Below, in pieces: positions 16,900-25,865 of a DNA stretch of 64,000 nucleotides. The stretch covers positions 124,001 through 188,000 of the forward strand of contig NZ_BJYS01000003.1 in assembly GCF_007991635.1 (NCBI RefSeq). Direction: 5' to 3'. Under the pieces are notes generated by a model. That model did not search any database. It was not told the origin of the DNA and saw nothing but the letters and a program-made list of their open reading frames with translations. The position numbers and the translations under genes are program-made. Source of the DNA: Adhaeribacter aerolatus. GTDB lineage: Bacteria > Bacteroidota > Bacteroidia > Cytophagales > Hymenobacteraceae. How positions within the stretch are numbered: the first letter of the stretch is position 1; every line of letters begins with the position of its first letter.

Positions 16900-17703
16900 T
16901 CATTTACCTGCCTGGATGCTGCGGGAAAGTAAAAGGTAAATTTCCTGGTAAAGTGGCTCTTCGGATAGCATTTGTAAGTGTTCCTGCAGAATATTTTCGT
17001 CTCCCCGCACGGCGGGGCCGGTTTGCACGCTAAAAGGATGATTATGAAAGCTTTTTTCGATGGTTGTTCTAATCAGCGGTTCCAATAAATCGGGTGCTAG
17101 TTGGTTCTTAACTAATATTTCGTGGCTGATGCCCAATAAATGGTTTGTAAAATTACAGGCAAAAACCGCCGCCAGATGTAGTTTCTTCCGTTCGGTTCCT
17201 GCCATAAATATTACCTTCCGGCTGATGCTTGCAGCGAGTTGCTGCAGCAAAGCGGCCAATTCCGGTTCGGGGGCTTCCAAGGCAATCGGAACCTCGGCTA
17301 AATTAATTGGTTGGTTCCGGGAAAAAGTTTGAATAGGATAAAATACACCAATCTGCAGCTTAAAGGCCGGCCGCAATAATACTGCCATTGGCAAACTGCC
17401 GGAGGTATGCACCACCCGGCTATCAGTTGGAAATTGGGCCGCGGCCATAACGGTTGTTACCGCCGCATCGGAGAGGCTGATAATATATAAATCACAGCCC
17501 GGCTGCTCTACAAAATTAAGATTATCGGTGGCGCTGGTCTGGGTTAGCTGGTTTGCCAGTTGGGTAGCATGGGCTAATTGCCTGGAATAAATTAGTTGCA
17601 CCCGGTGCCCTGCCTGCTCGAAGGCCAGAGCTAAATGCGTGGCCACCTGTCCGGAGCCAATAAAAGCCAATTTTAGAGGATGAGAAATGGGAGTTTCCAA
17701 CAT
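16900..17703 (-). CDS. Rossmann-fold and DUF2520 domain-containing protein
   Basis: About 267 residues. An N-terminal NAD(P)-binding fold opens LKLAFIGSGQVATHLALAFEQAGHRV, and a C-terminal helical DUF2520 domain contains AAVFACNFTNHLLGISHEIL and a late TGPAVRGDENILQEHLQML (TGPxxRxD). It resembles ketopantoate or pyrroline-carboxylate reductases, but the substrate is unknown. An in-frame TTG lies two codons upstream; the ATG at 17703 is preferred. Members in Bacteroidota often lie near Maf or KDO genes; here it stands alone downstream of ccmF, behind a terminator. Confidence 0.88.
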   Translation of the reverse strand: MLETPISHPLKLAFIGSGQVATHLALAFEQAGHRVQLIYSRQLAHATQLANQLTQTSATDNLNFVEQPGCDLYIISLSDAAVTTVMAAAQFPTDSRVVHTSGSLPMAVLLRPAFKLQIGVFYPIQTFSRNQPINLAEVPIALEAPEPELAALLQQLAASISRKVIFMAGTERKKLHLAAVFACNFTNHLLGISHEILVKNQLAPDLLEPLIRTTIEKSFHNHPFSVQTGPAVRGDENILQEHLQMLSEEPLYQEIYLLLSRSIQAGK

Positions 17704-17787
17704 TAGCAATAATATTTTATTTAAGAGAATAATACCAAACCTCTTGAACGCTCTTCCCTAAGAGAACCATGGTTATTCTGGTTGCAC

Positions 17788-17820
17788 AAACCTCACAGGT
17801 CTTTAAAACCTGTGAGGTTT
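17788..17820. repeat. 13-bp hairpin, candidate dispersed repeat
   Basis: AAACCTCACAGGT (17788-17800) and its exact complement (17808-17820) with a 7-nt loop CTTTAAA. A short AACCATGGTT palindrome lies just left of it. Elements of this AACCTCACAGGT type are, from memory, common between Bacteroidota genes. A second hairpin nearby (17875-17906) already serves as the ccmF terminator. Confidence 0.55.
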
Positions 17821-17874
17821 TAAGCAATGGCAGCTAGTTTATGCCAGTTGGTATAAGTATTGCCGGATAAAACT

Positions 17875-17906
17875 AAAAAAGCTCCTTTAAACAAAGGAGC
17901 TTTTTT
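17875..17906 (-). terminator. Terminator of the ccm cluster
   Basis: AAAAAAGCTCCTTT and its complement with the loop AAAC, a 14-bp stem with A/T flanks that could work on both strands. It lies 20 nt past the ccmF stop. Confidence 0.9.
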
Positions 17907-17925
17907 GTCGGGCATGATTAAAATA

Positions 17926-20532
17926 TTAAACTTTTGCCACTTGTTTCTTTTCGCCGGAACGCTGTTGGTTAGCGCCTTTACCAGTGGTAATATTTTCGGC
18001 TTTACCTTCGCCGGAGCGGCGGAAAATAGCCATTATAAAGCCCAGGCTCATAACCATCGTACCAATCCAAAGCAGGTTTATAATAGGTTTTTCCATGGCT
18101 TTCAGGATTACATAATCCTTCTGGGTGGTATTGACGCCAATGGTAAACCGGTTATTTTCCGTGTCAATGCTCATGAAAGTTAAGCGCAAACCTAAATCTT
18201 CGATTTCGTCGGGTATGCGACCAACCATGTTGTCTTTAATCACAAATAACGGATGGCCGTGGTACTCCTTGTTCTCGCCGAATATTTTTAAATCGGCTTG
18301 CACCGCTACATCTTTCTCACCTAATTGGATGCCTTCTACTTTCCGAACCGGCTCAATACCTTTTAATACGGCCACGTAATCGTTCAGGAATAAGGTGTCG
18401 CCGATAGCTACATTATGTTCTTTCAATTCACTCCACTCCCGTTCTTCTTCGTTATTCATCACCGCCGAAACGTGGGTGTACAAATCGCTGGTTAAACCAT
18501 TTTTAATATCCGGAGAAGCCAGAAAGCCCATTTCCTCATTAATCTGAGCCCGCGGATACAAGGTAAAAGTTTTGCCAGTGCCTTTTTCCAGGTATACTAT
18601 TTTGTAATAGGTATTTTCAGGTGTAATAGAAACAGTATCGCCGGTTTTAAAATAAACTTTGTCTTTATATTTTAAATCGGTACGGGCCAGAGCACGGTGC
18701 TCATCCAGCGCCAACCGGAAAAGCGATTCTTTGTTTACGTACTCCGGGAAATCATCTACTTCCATGAACTGTCCTTCGTACGTTAACTTATATTTACCCA
18801 TTTCTATTGGGTTATTCCGGAAAAGTAACACATTATCGCGGTTAATTTCTTCCGGAAAATCGCGGGAGTAAAGCAAGCCGGAGGTATTTTGGGAAACAAT
18901 AGTAGAGTAGCCCGAAGAATACAGAATACCAATCAGCATTAAAGCCACGCCAATGTGCGCCACCGCGCCACCGGTTAAAACCGCCTTGCGTTTTACCAAA
19001 GTAAATATCATTCCTAGGTTGGCAAATACCGCAAAGAAAGCTACCAGTAACAATACAATATAAACCGGATTATCTATTTTGGGACCTACACCTAAACGGC
19101 CCAGCACTAATATTAAACTTACAAATAATAAAGTAAGAATAGCCGGTACGGCCAATGCATTGCTTAAACGGGCTTTGTCGTTTTTCTGCCACCACATTAG
19201 CTGCGCCACCCCCGATAAAACAGCAATACCTACCCCCATCCAGAGCTGGAATTTGGTATAGTGGGCAATCTGGTCGGCGGGTAAGGCCAGGTTGGTTTTA
19301 ATGCCAATAAAGCCCATAAACGCATTATATACCGGAATAGAAGTGGTAAATAATACCTGGAAGGCCCCTAAACACAATACCACCGCACCAATAAATACCC
19401 AGAATTCGCTGTTGTAAGTAGTCAGTTCTTTCTCGGTAGCCGGAATTTTTTTCCAGCGCCAAACCAATAAAGCACTGGCTAATACCACAAAGGCCGCCAT
19501 ATAGGTAAATAACTGCCCCGACAAACCTAAGTCGGTGAAGGAGTGTACGGAAGCATTACCCAGAATACCACTACGGGTTAAGAAAGTAGCGTATAATATC
19601 AGCAGGAAAGAAACCATTACCAGCACGAAAGAAACGTGTAAACCGGCTTTGCTCCGGCGGTAAATCAGCAGCGTATGAATAGCCGCCACCAGCACCAGCC
19701 ACGGAATATAAACCGCATTTTCTACGGGATCCCAGTTCCAGTAACCGCCAAAGTTCAGGGTTTCGTAAGCCCAGTAAGCGCCCATCATGGTACCGACACC
19801 TAATACCAGGCCTGCAAACAGAGCCCAGGGTAAAGCGGGCTTCACCCATTTGGTAAATTCGCCTTTCCACAAACCGGCAACCGCAAAAGCAAAGGGCACC
19901 AGGGTAGCTGCAAAACCTAAAAACAAGGTTGGCGGGTGAATCACCATCCAGTAGTTCTGCAACAGCGGGTTCAGGCCGGTACCATCTTTCGGCACAAAAT
20001 CGGGGTTGAGCTTAAATACCGGGGCATCCGGCATAAAATCGCGGAGCAAGATAAACGGCGAAGAACCAATTTTCAGGTCACCGATAACCACGCCCAGAAT
20101 CATAGAAGTCAGGAAGAACTGCACAAAGGCAAAAACCGCCATGGTGGGCGCTTCCCATTTTTTGTTAAACCAGATAATACCTAATCCCAGCAGGGTATGC
20201 CAGAATATCCAAAGCAAAAAGCTACCCTCCTGCCCTTCCCAGAAACACGAAATCATAAAGTGGGTAGGCAGGTGGTTGCTGGAGTGGCTCCAGGCATAAT
20301 GGTACTCGTACCGGTGGTTCTGAATAATATTAAACAGGGAGATAATAATACCCAGCACCGCTACCGTATGCACATAAAAAGCAATACGGCCCAGCCTTTT
20401 CCAATTCGCATCTTCCAGGCCCAACGGCTGTTTCCAGGAGGCCATAAAATACGAAAGCGCTGCCACTACCGCCGCTACAAATGCCAGGATAACGCTAAAG
20501 TGCCCCAGGTCTCCGATAAATGTATTTATCAC
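17926..20532 (-). CDS. ccmF: Cytochrome c maturation heme lyase subunit CcmF
   Basis: An 868-residue, many-helix membrane protein. The heme-handling WWD-type segment reads ETLNFGGYWNWDPVENAVYIPWL, and HPPTLFLGF and FLTRSGILGNASVHSF are also typical. The C-terminal third includes a large periplasmic region (about 560-800). CcmF moves heme from CcmE to apocytochrome c at the periplasmic face. It is longer than the proteobacterial protein (about 650). The start gives MINTFIGDLGHFSVILAF, a first membrane helix. Last gene of ccmBCDEF. Confidence 0.94.
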   Translation of the reverse strand: MINTFIGDLGHFSVILAFVAAVVAALSYFMASWKQPLGLEDANWKRLGRIAFYVHTVAVLGIIISLFNIIQNHRYEYHYAWSHSSNHLPTHFMISCFWEGQEGSFLLWIFWHTLLGLGIIWFNKKWEAPTMAVFAFVQFFLTSMILGVVIGDLKIGSSPFILLRDFMPDAPVFKLNPDFVPKDGTGLNPLLQNYWMVIHPPTLFLGFAATLVPFAFAVAGLWKGEFTKWVKPALPWALFAGLVLGVGTMMGAYWAYETLNFGGYWNWDPVENAVYIPWLVLVAAIHTLLIYRRSKAGLHVSFVLVMVSFLLILYATFLTRSGILGNASVHSFTDLGLSGQLFTYMAAFVVLASALLVWRWKKIPATEKELTTYNSEFWVFIGAVVLCLGAFQVLFTTSIPVYNAFMGFIGIKTNLALPADQIAHYTKFQLWMGVGIAVLSGVAQLMWWQKNDKARLSNALAVPAILTLLFVSLILVLGRLGVGPKIDNPVYIVLLLVAFFAVFANLGMIFTLVKRKAVLTGGAVAHIGVALMLIGILYSSGYSTIVSQNTSGLLYSRDFPEEINRDNVLLFRNNPIEMGKYKLTYEGQFMEVDDFPEYVNKESLFRLALDEHRALARTDLKYKDKVYFKTGDTVSITPENTYYKIVYLEKGTGKTFTLYPRAQINEEMGFLASPDIKNGLTSDLYTHVSAVMNNEEEREWSELKEHNVAIGDTLFLNDYVAVLKGIEPVRKVEGIQLGEKDVAVQADLKIFGENKEYHGHPLFVIKDNMVGRIPDEIEDLGLRLTFMSIDTENNRFTIGVNTTQKDYVILKAMEKPIINLLWIGTMVMSLGFIMAIFRRSGEGKAENITTGKGANQQRSGEKKQVAKV

Positions 20533-20535
20533 GAT

Positions 20536-20680
20536 TTATTTTTTAAAGTTAAAGGTTAAAAGTTAAAGGTTAGAGAATATTTAAATCTGTTTACCTGTAT
20601 TTAACTTTCTGATTTACTACATTATAATAAAGAGTTAAAACTTGTCGATTATCCTTTAACCTTCAACTTTTAACTCTTCA
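20536..20680. repeat. Tandem and inverted AAGTTAAAGG repeats between ccmE and ccmF
   Basis: Two copies of a 14-nt unit like AAAGTTAAAGGTTA stand at 20538-20570, and an imperfect inverted copy (CCTTTAACCTTCAACTTTTA) lies at 20651-20670. Together they could fold into one long imperfect hairpin in the spacer. Confidence 0.5.
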
Positions 20681-20685
20681 CGCAT

Positions 20686-21111
20686 TTACAAGCCGGCCGA
20701 TTCCGTTTTAATCTCGTTTTCGACGTACTTAGACGGACACTTGAGCAATATTTTATCAGCTACGAATTTATCCTGCTGCATTTTGCCAATAATTACTACC
20801 TGCTCCGAGCGTTCAAAGTCCTGGGGTTTGTTGTTATAGTAAACAACTTGTTGTTCAACCCGATTGGTGTCTACCAAAGTAAAGGTAAAATAATTCGGGT
20901 CTATCCTTGGATCGTACTGCATGCCCACAATGTGGTTGTTTGCATCCTTTTTCAGGCGGCCTACTACGTGTACCGGGGTGGTATTTCCTTCCTGAGCCAG
21001 TTCGCGGGCTTCTTTAAACGATACATAACTACTGGCATCGCCAGCGGTGGTTATAATAATGGCAATGGCTATGGCTATAACCGCAATACCAATAATGTGT
21101 GTTTTCTTCAT
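20686..21111 (-). CDS. ccmE: Cytochrome c maturation heme chaperone CcmE (CxxxY type)
   Basis: A 141-residue CcmE with one N-terminal membrane helix (about 5-22) and a periplasmic OB fold (30-125). Family segments are VHVVGRLKKD and YFTFTLVD. The heme-attachment site, normally HxxxY, reads ILLKCPSKYV here: Cys125 and Tyr129. This CxxxY form is known from some delta-proteobacteria and archaea and changes the heme-binding residue from His to Cys. It lies between the ccmD-like gene and ccmF. Confidence 0.93.
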   Translation of the reverse strand: MKKTHIIGIAVIAIAIAIIITTAGDASSYVSFKEARELAQEGNTTPVHVVGRLKKDANNHIVGMQYDPRIDPNYFTFTLVDTNRVEQQVVYYNNKPQDFERSEQVVIIGKMQQDKFVADKILLKCPSKYVENEIKTESAGL

Positions 21112-21212
21112 TTTATTTAAAATCTAGAACCTGCAGCTTTATATTAACACGCAAGTTGGGTATAAAAATCCGGGACTTGCAAAATATTTATCAGTTTTAA
21201 ACCTGACAATAA

Positions 21213-21491
21213 TCAACTTCTGTATTCCTTTTCCAGGCGACCAACTTTACGGTCGATGGAAACCAGGTAAAAAAGCACGCCGGCCAGCACCACCAGCACA
21301 CAACCCACTACCACATAAATTTTGCCGTCGCGCCGGAGCTGGTCAGCCATTTCAATATCGGCCGCTTTGCTATTGGCTTCTATCATTACAGTTTCTTCCG
21401 CAGCGGCCGGCGTTTGGGCTACTGCGGCATTGTTTATATTTAAAGTGAGCGTGAGCAAAAGCAGAAACACCCAATTTTTAAGCATGCGCAT
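21213..21491 (-). CDS. CcmD family protein
   Basis: A 92-residue membrane protein. An N-terminal signal-like helix (MRMLKNWVFLLLLTLTLNI, then AAVAQ) is followed by a short acidic periplasmic stretch and one helix, IYVVVGCVLVVLAGVLFYLVSIDRKVGRLEKE. The last segment is the CcmD pattern (helix then a charged R/K/E tail). It would hold CcmC and CcmE together for heme loading. The signal peptide makes it larger than the proteobacterial CcmD (about 60). Its start overlaps the ccmC stop by 14 nt. Confidence 0.85.
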   Translation of the reverse strand: MRMLKNWVFLLLLTLTLNINNAAVAQTPAAAEETVMIEANSKAADIEMADQLRRDGKIYVVVGCVLVVLAGVLFYLVSIDRKVGRLEKEYRS

Positions 21492-22149
21492 GTTCGTATA
21501 GTTTTTGTTTCAGAATTTCGAAGCGTGATTTCACGTTTAAGATCCAGACTCCTAATAAAGTCCAGGCAATAACGGCCGGGTAAAAGACCATCCGCATTTT
21601 ACTGTCCATGTCGTAAGAGCTAAAGCCCGGGTTACCACCGTTGCCGGGGTGCAGCGAATCGGTGAGGCGGGGCAGAATAAACAACAAGGGAATTAAGGCG
21701 GCATAGGCAAAAATATTATACACCGCGCTGATACGGGCCCGTTGCTGCTGCTCGGCAAAAGAACCACGCAGCACAAAGTAGGCAAAGTACATAAGCAGGC
21801 CAATGGCCGAAGCATTTTGCTTGGGGTCGTTGCTCCAGAACTCCCCCCAGGTAACGCTGGCCCAGCCCATGCCGGTAATGATGCCCAACACCCCAAACAA
21901 TAAACCAACCCGGGCAGCTTCCGTGGAAATAATATCGTTGCGCAGCGTAGGCGTTTTTAAGTATTTAATGGCGTAAATTACCGATATCAGCAACAACAAA
22001 ATCATACCAAACCACATAGGCACGTGAAAATACGTGTTGCGGATGCTCTCATTCAGGATGGCCAGCCGCGGTACATCGTTCAGAAAACCGGCTACTACGG
22101 TATACACCAACAATAGCACCGTTACCACTTTCCACCAGTTTTTTTGCAT
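21478..22149 (-). CDS. ccmC: Cytochrome c biogenesis protein CcmC
   Basis: A 223-residue, six-helix heme-handling protein. The tryptophan-rich segment is WASVTWGEFWSNDPKQNASAI, matching the WGxxW core of CcmC/CcsA. Conserved His residues flank it (FHVPMWFGM near 40 and DSLHPG in the late part). It loads heme onto CcmE with the CcmD-like protein, at the periplasmic side of the inner membrane. Second gene of the cluster in transcription order. Confidence 0.93.
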   Translation of the reverse strand: MQKNWWKVVTVLLLVYTVVAGFLNDVPRLAILNESIRNTYFHVPMWFGMILLLLISVIYAIKYLKTPTLRNDIISTEAARVGLLFGVLGIITGMGWASVTWGEFWSNDPKQNASAIGLLMYFAYFVLRGSFAEQQQRARISAVYNIFAYAALIPLLFILPRLTDSLHPGNGGNPGFSSYDMDSKMRMVFYPAVIAWTLLGVWILNVKSRFEILKQKLYEHAHA

Positions 22150-22301
22150 GTTTTTATTTTATTTTTACCACTTCTGTCACGAAGCGCCAATATTTTATTT
22201 TATTTTTTTCCTTCTCGGCCTGTCTACTTTTCTGTTTCTGAGGGCTTTAGGCCTGATTATTTGCGCTTAATTTTTTCTTTCTTAACCGTAAAACTAAAGG
22301 T

Positions 22302-22970
22302 TTAATTCCGCCAGAGATAAGGAAACAAAATATAAGACACCGTTATCACAATGGCATTAATCGCCAGCAAGGTGGTTAGTTCGTCGGTACTGGCTGCCCG
22401 CTCCAAACCATCAATGGCGTTCTTCGACATCTTCATGAGCATCAGCAGCATGGGAATAATTACCGGAAAACTCAGAATAGCCATTAAAGTACTGCTGTTG
22501 GAAGCCTTGGCGGCAATACCCGAAATCATGGTTAATGAAGTAGAAAAGCCAACGGCCCCGAGCAGAATAGTAGCTAAAAACATGCCTTCGTCCTGCACAG
22601 GGTTACCGATAACCACCGCGTAAAATAAATAACAGAGGAGCGCCAGCACCAGCATGAGGCAAGTATTATAAGCTATTTTTGCCAGTATAACGCCCTGCGG
22701 ACTAACCAGCGTATATAAATACAACAGCCGACCTTTATTTTCCTGCATAAAACTTTTGGCAATGGCATTTACCGAAGTAAAAAGCAGAATTATCCAGAAC
22801 AAAGCATTCCAGACGGGCACCCCCAGCGTGCCGCCGCGCAACCCAAAGCTCAGGTAACAAATAAATACCGTGCTGCCCACATACAACAACATGCCGTTAA
22901 AGGCATATTTTTGCCTCCACTCCAGCACAAAATCCTTTTGCATCAGGTATAAAACTTCTCGCAGCAACAC
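22302..22970 (-). CDS. ccmB: Heme exporter protein CcmB
   Basis: About 222 residues with six helices; ABC-type membrane subunit of CcmAB. The core begins LLREVLYLMQKDFVLEWRQKYAFNGMLLYVGST, then QENKGRLLYLYTLVSPQGVILAK and late MAILSFPVIIPMLLMLMK. The open frame reaches back to an ATG at 23057, but the extra 29 residues look unlike the family, so the GTG at 22968-22970 is preferred. The expected ATPase CcmA is not next to it. First gene of the cluster. Confidence 0.9.
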   Translation of the reverse strand: MLLREVLYLMQKDFVLEWRQKYAFNGMLLYVGSTVFICYLSFGLRGGTLGVPVWNALFWIILLFTSVNAIAKSFMQENKGRLLYLYTLVSPQGVILAKIAYNTCLMLVLALLCYLFYAVVIGNPVQDEGMFLATILLGAVGFSTSLTMISGIAAKASNSSTLMAILSFPVIIPMLLMLMKMSKNAIDGLERAASTDELTTLLAINAIVITVSYILFPYLWRN

Positions 22971-23202
22971 TTTAATATTTTGCCGCAAAGTTACAACACA
23001 AATGTTTAGGATGGTAATAAATAGGAAGGTATCTGCCGGCCTCCGGGTATTAACCAAAGCGAACCAAAAAACTTTACATTTAGGTTTGCCGTCGGCTTCT
23101 AAAAACTTTAAAACGAACCTGAATGGTTAAAGAAACTTAGCCTAAGCCGCTACCAAATAATGTCTGAATTGCTCAGACTAAAAACTCAGTGGGCCAGAAA
23201 TA

Positions 23203-24102
23203 TTAGCTTCGGGGGTGAAAATCTTTGATAATTTGCTTTAAGTAATCGCGGTCCAGGTGGGTATAAATTTCGGTAGTAGTAATAGACTCGTGGCCCAGCA
23301 TTTCCTGAACAGCCCGCAAATCGGCGCCGCCTTCTATCAGGTGGGTGGCAAAAGAATGCCGGAAGGTGTGCGGACTGATTTGTTTGTTTAAACCAACTTT
23401 CTGGGTAAGCTGCTTTATAATGGTAAACACCATTACCCGCGTCAGTTTAGCCCCACGTCGGTTCAGGAAAATAAAATCTTCGTTGCCTTTTTTTATCTGC
23501 AAATGGCATCGGATCTCGTCTAAGTAAATCCGGATATATTTTAGGGCATCGCGGCCAATGGGCACCAGCCGTTCTTTATCGCCTTTGCCGGTTACTTTTA
23601 AAAAGCCCATGGTTTCGTAAAAATTACTGATTCGCAACTCTACCAACTCACTTACGCGCAAACCGGAGCTGTACAGGGTTTCGAGCATGGCTTTGTTGCG
23701 GGCGCCTTCGGGTGTAGAAACATCAATGGCATTAAACAATTGCTCAATTTCTTCCACGTTTAAAGTATCGGGCAGCTTGCGGTCAAGTTTAGGTGCTTCT
23801 ATCGTTTCGGTGGGATCAGCCGATAGCAAATCTTCCATTATCAGGAACTTGTAAAAAGCCCGGATACCGGATAAAGTGCGGGCCTGGGAGTGCGGCGTCA
23901 TACCCAACTCATTTACCCATTCTAAAAATTCCTGAATAAAAACCGGCTGCATATCCAGCGGATTAACTTTATAACCTTTCAGGTCCAGAAACTGGGTTAA
24001 CTTCCTGATATCGCGCATGTAAGCCTCTACCGAATTCCCCGACAAAGATTTTTCAAGTTGCAGGTAAGCTTCAAATTGTTTTATCAGGGTAGACCAGTTC
24101 AT
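23203..24102 (-). CDS. xerD: Tyrosine recombinase XerD
   Basis: A 299-residue Xer recombinase. The N-terminal core-binding domain spans 1-105. The catalytic set is complete: Arg149 (SSGLRVSEL), Lys173 (VTGKGDKERLVP), His245 and Arg248 (SPHTFRHSFATHL), His271 (LGHESITTTEIYTHL) and Tyr280. Length matches chromosomal XerC/D, which resolve chromosome dimers at dif, so a housekeeping role is likelier than mobile integration. No dif-like site was identified nearby. A weak 6-bp hairpin at 23162-23178 may end its transcript. Divergent from aroQ. Confidence 0.93.
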   Translation of the reverse strand: MNWSTLIKQFEAYLQLEKSLSGNSVEAYMRDIRKLTQFLDLKGYKVNPLDMQPVFIQEFLEWVNELGMTPHSQARTLSGIRAFYKFLIMEDLLSADPTETIEAPKLDRKLPDTLNVEEIEQLFNAIDVSTPEGARNKAMLETLYSSGLRVSELVELRISNFYETMGFLKVTGKGDKERLVPIGRDALKYIRIYLDEIRCHLQIKKGNEDFIFLNRRGAKLTRVMVFTIIKQLTQKVGLNKQISPHTFRHSFATHLIEGGADLRAVQEMLGHESITTTEIYTHLDRDYLKQIIKDFHPRS

Positions 24103-24209
24103 TTAATTCTTTAATGGTAAAACGGGCGGCAAAGCCGTTAATCAGCACAACTGCTTCCTCTTTACATATAATATAAACCGTAAATTACGGTATTTAAATA
24201 TTAGGTACG

Positions 24210-24217
24210 TACCTTTG
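24210..24217 (+). promoter_or_regulatory. Candidate -7 box upstream of aroQ
   Basis: TACCTTTG fits the Bacteroidota -7 element TAnnTTTG and lies 36 nt before the aroQ ATG. No matching TTTG is seen at the expected -33 place, so this is tentative. Confidence 0.4.
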
Positions 24218-24253
24218 CTGGCTTATAATTTTAATTAACGGCAATTTCAGAAA

Positions 24254-24709
24254 ATGAAATATTTAATTATAAACGGCCCCAACCTGAACCTGCTGGGCGT
24301 ACGCGAAAAATCGGTTTACGGCAATCGCTCTTTCGAAAATTATTTCGAGGAACTGAAAACCACTTACCCGGATGTGGAACTGGAATATTTTCAATCGAAC
24401 ACCGAAGGTGCGCTGATTGATAAATTACACGAAGTCGGTTTCAGCTACAAAGGCATTATTTTAAATGCCGGGGCTTATACCCACACCTCGGTGGCTTTGT
24501 CCGATGCCATTGCGGCCATTACCACCCCGGTAATTGAAGTGCATATTTCCAATATTTACGCCCGCGAAGCGTTTCGTCATAAAAGTTTGATTGCCGCCCG
24601 CTGCCAGGGCAGTATCTGCGGTTTTGGGCTCGAAAGCTACCGCCTGGCGCTGCAATATTTTTTAAGCCTGCGCCCCAAAAGAGTTGGCTTCGAAATCAAG
24701 AATACGTAG
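24254..24709 (+). CDS. aroQ: Type II 3-dehydroquinate dehydratase
   Basis: A 151-residue dodecameric-type dehydroquinase, third step of the shikimate pathway. The N-terminal INGPNLNLLGVREKSVYG carries the catalytic Tyr22, and VIEVHISNIYAREAFRHKS carries His98 and the substrate-binding Arg109. ILNAGAYTHTSVALSDAI is also typical. It stands alone among aromatic genes and is divergent from xerD. Confidence 0.96.
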   Translation: MKYLIINGPNLNLLGVREKSVYGNRSFENYFEELKTTYPDVELEYFQSNTEGALIDKLHEVGFSYKGIILNAGAYTHTSVALSDAIAAITTPVIEVHISNIYAREAFRHKSLIAARCQGSICGFGLESYRLALQYFLSLRPKRVGFEIKNT

Positions 24710-24777
24710 TGGTAATTTATTTACTGCTCTAAGCCGGCTTACGCTAAACCTCTGTTCAACCTTACACCAACTAATGC

Positions 24778-25839
24778 ATGCTCACATTTTATCCAGGTCC
24801 GTCTAAAGTTTACCCCGAGGTAAAAGATTATATGGCCATGGCCTACGACGAAGGCATCCTGAGCATTCCGCACCGGAGCGACCGTTTTGTGCAACTCAGC
24901 AAAAACGTAGTGGCTTTGTTGCGCAAGAAGTTAAATATTCCGCAGGATTACCATATTTACTTTGTTTCGTCGGCTACCGAATGCTGGGAAATTATTGCCC
25001 AAAGCCTGACCCGCCACAATAGCTTTCATTTGTACAATGGCTCTTTTGGCGAAAAATGGCTCCAGTATGTGCGAAAAATAAAGCCCCAGGCCAAAGGTTT
25101 TAAATTTGGGGTGAACGAAGAAATACCGGTAAAAGACCTGGAAATAGAAGCAGAACCCGAACTGATTTGCATTACCCAGAACGAAACATCTAACGGTACG
25201 CAGATAAAGGAAACCACCATTCTGAACTTGTTTAACCGCTACCGCGATGCCTTGATTGCCGTAGACGCAACCTCTTCGATGGCCGGTATTTCTTTAAAAT
25301 ATATTAAAGCCGATGTGTGGTACGCTTCGGTACAGAAGTGTTTTGGCTTACCGGCAGGCTTAGGCATTATGGTATGCTCGCCGCGGGCCGTTTTCCGGGC
25401 GAAAGAAATAAATGAGCGCGGGCATTACAACAGTATGGTTATGCTTTACGAAAAAATGCTCAATTACCAAACCACTAATACCCCCAACGTATTGGGCATC
25501 TATCTCCTGCAGCAGGTGATGGAACAACGGGCGCCTATTAAAACCATCGACCACGATATTGTCAAGCGCAGCCAGGATTTGTACGAATTTTTCGATTTAT
25601 TTTCTTCTATTACCCCGCTGGTCACCAACCCGGAGGTGCGTTCGAATACGGTTATTACCATACAGGGGCCCGAAAAATTAATCGACGAAATGAAACGCAA
25701 CGCGCTGCGGAACGAAATTGTTTTGGGTAACGGTTATGGTCCCTGGGCTAAAAACACCTTCCGGATTGCCAACTTCCCGGCTATTTCGGACGATGAATTC
25801 AAAATATTAAAACATTTTCTGCTCTCTAATTACGAGTAA
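24778..25839 (+). CDS. Class V aminotransferase
   Basis: A 353-residue PLP enzyme of fold type I. It opens MLTFYPGPSKVYPEVKDYM, with SIPHRSDRFVQL next; the PLP-lysine region is ADVWYASVQKCFGLPAGLG, and an upstream DATSSMAG carries the Asp that binds the pyridine nitrogen. The pattern lies between phosphoserine aminotransferase (SerC) and alanine-glyoxylate aminotransferase. A serine-synthesis role is plausible but not proved; no serA is adjacent. The gene starts 68 nt after aroQ. Confidence 0.88.
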   Translation: MLTFYPGPSKVYPEVKDYMAMAYDEGILSIPHRSDRFVQLSKNVVALLRKKLNIPQDYHIYFVSSATECWEIIAQSLTRHNSFHLYNGSFGEKWLQYVRKIKPQAKGFKFGVNEEIPVKDLEIEAEPELICITQNETSNGTQIKETTILNLFNRYRDALIAVDATSSMAGISLKYIKADVWYASVQKCFGLPAGLGIMVCSPRAVFRAKEINERGHYNSMVMLYEKMLNYQTTNTPNVLGIYLLQQVMEQRAPIKTIDHDIVKRSQDLYEFFDLFSSITPLVTNPEVRSNTVITIQGPEKLIDEMKRNALRNEIVLGNGYGPWAKNTFRIANFPAISDDEFKILKHFLLSNYE

Positions 25840-25865
25840 AGCTTAAGAACCAGGTTTTTAGAACG

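Noticed and set aside
23203-24102. xerD considered as a phage or transposon integrase
   Set aside because: Length, full Xer motif set and absence of phage genes or att repeats favour the chromosomal recombinase.
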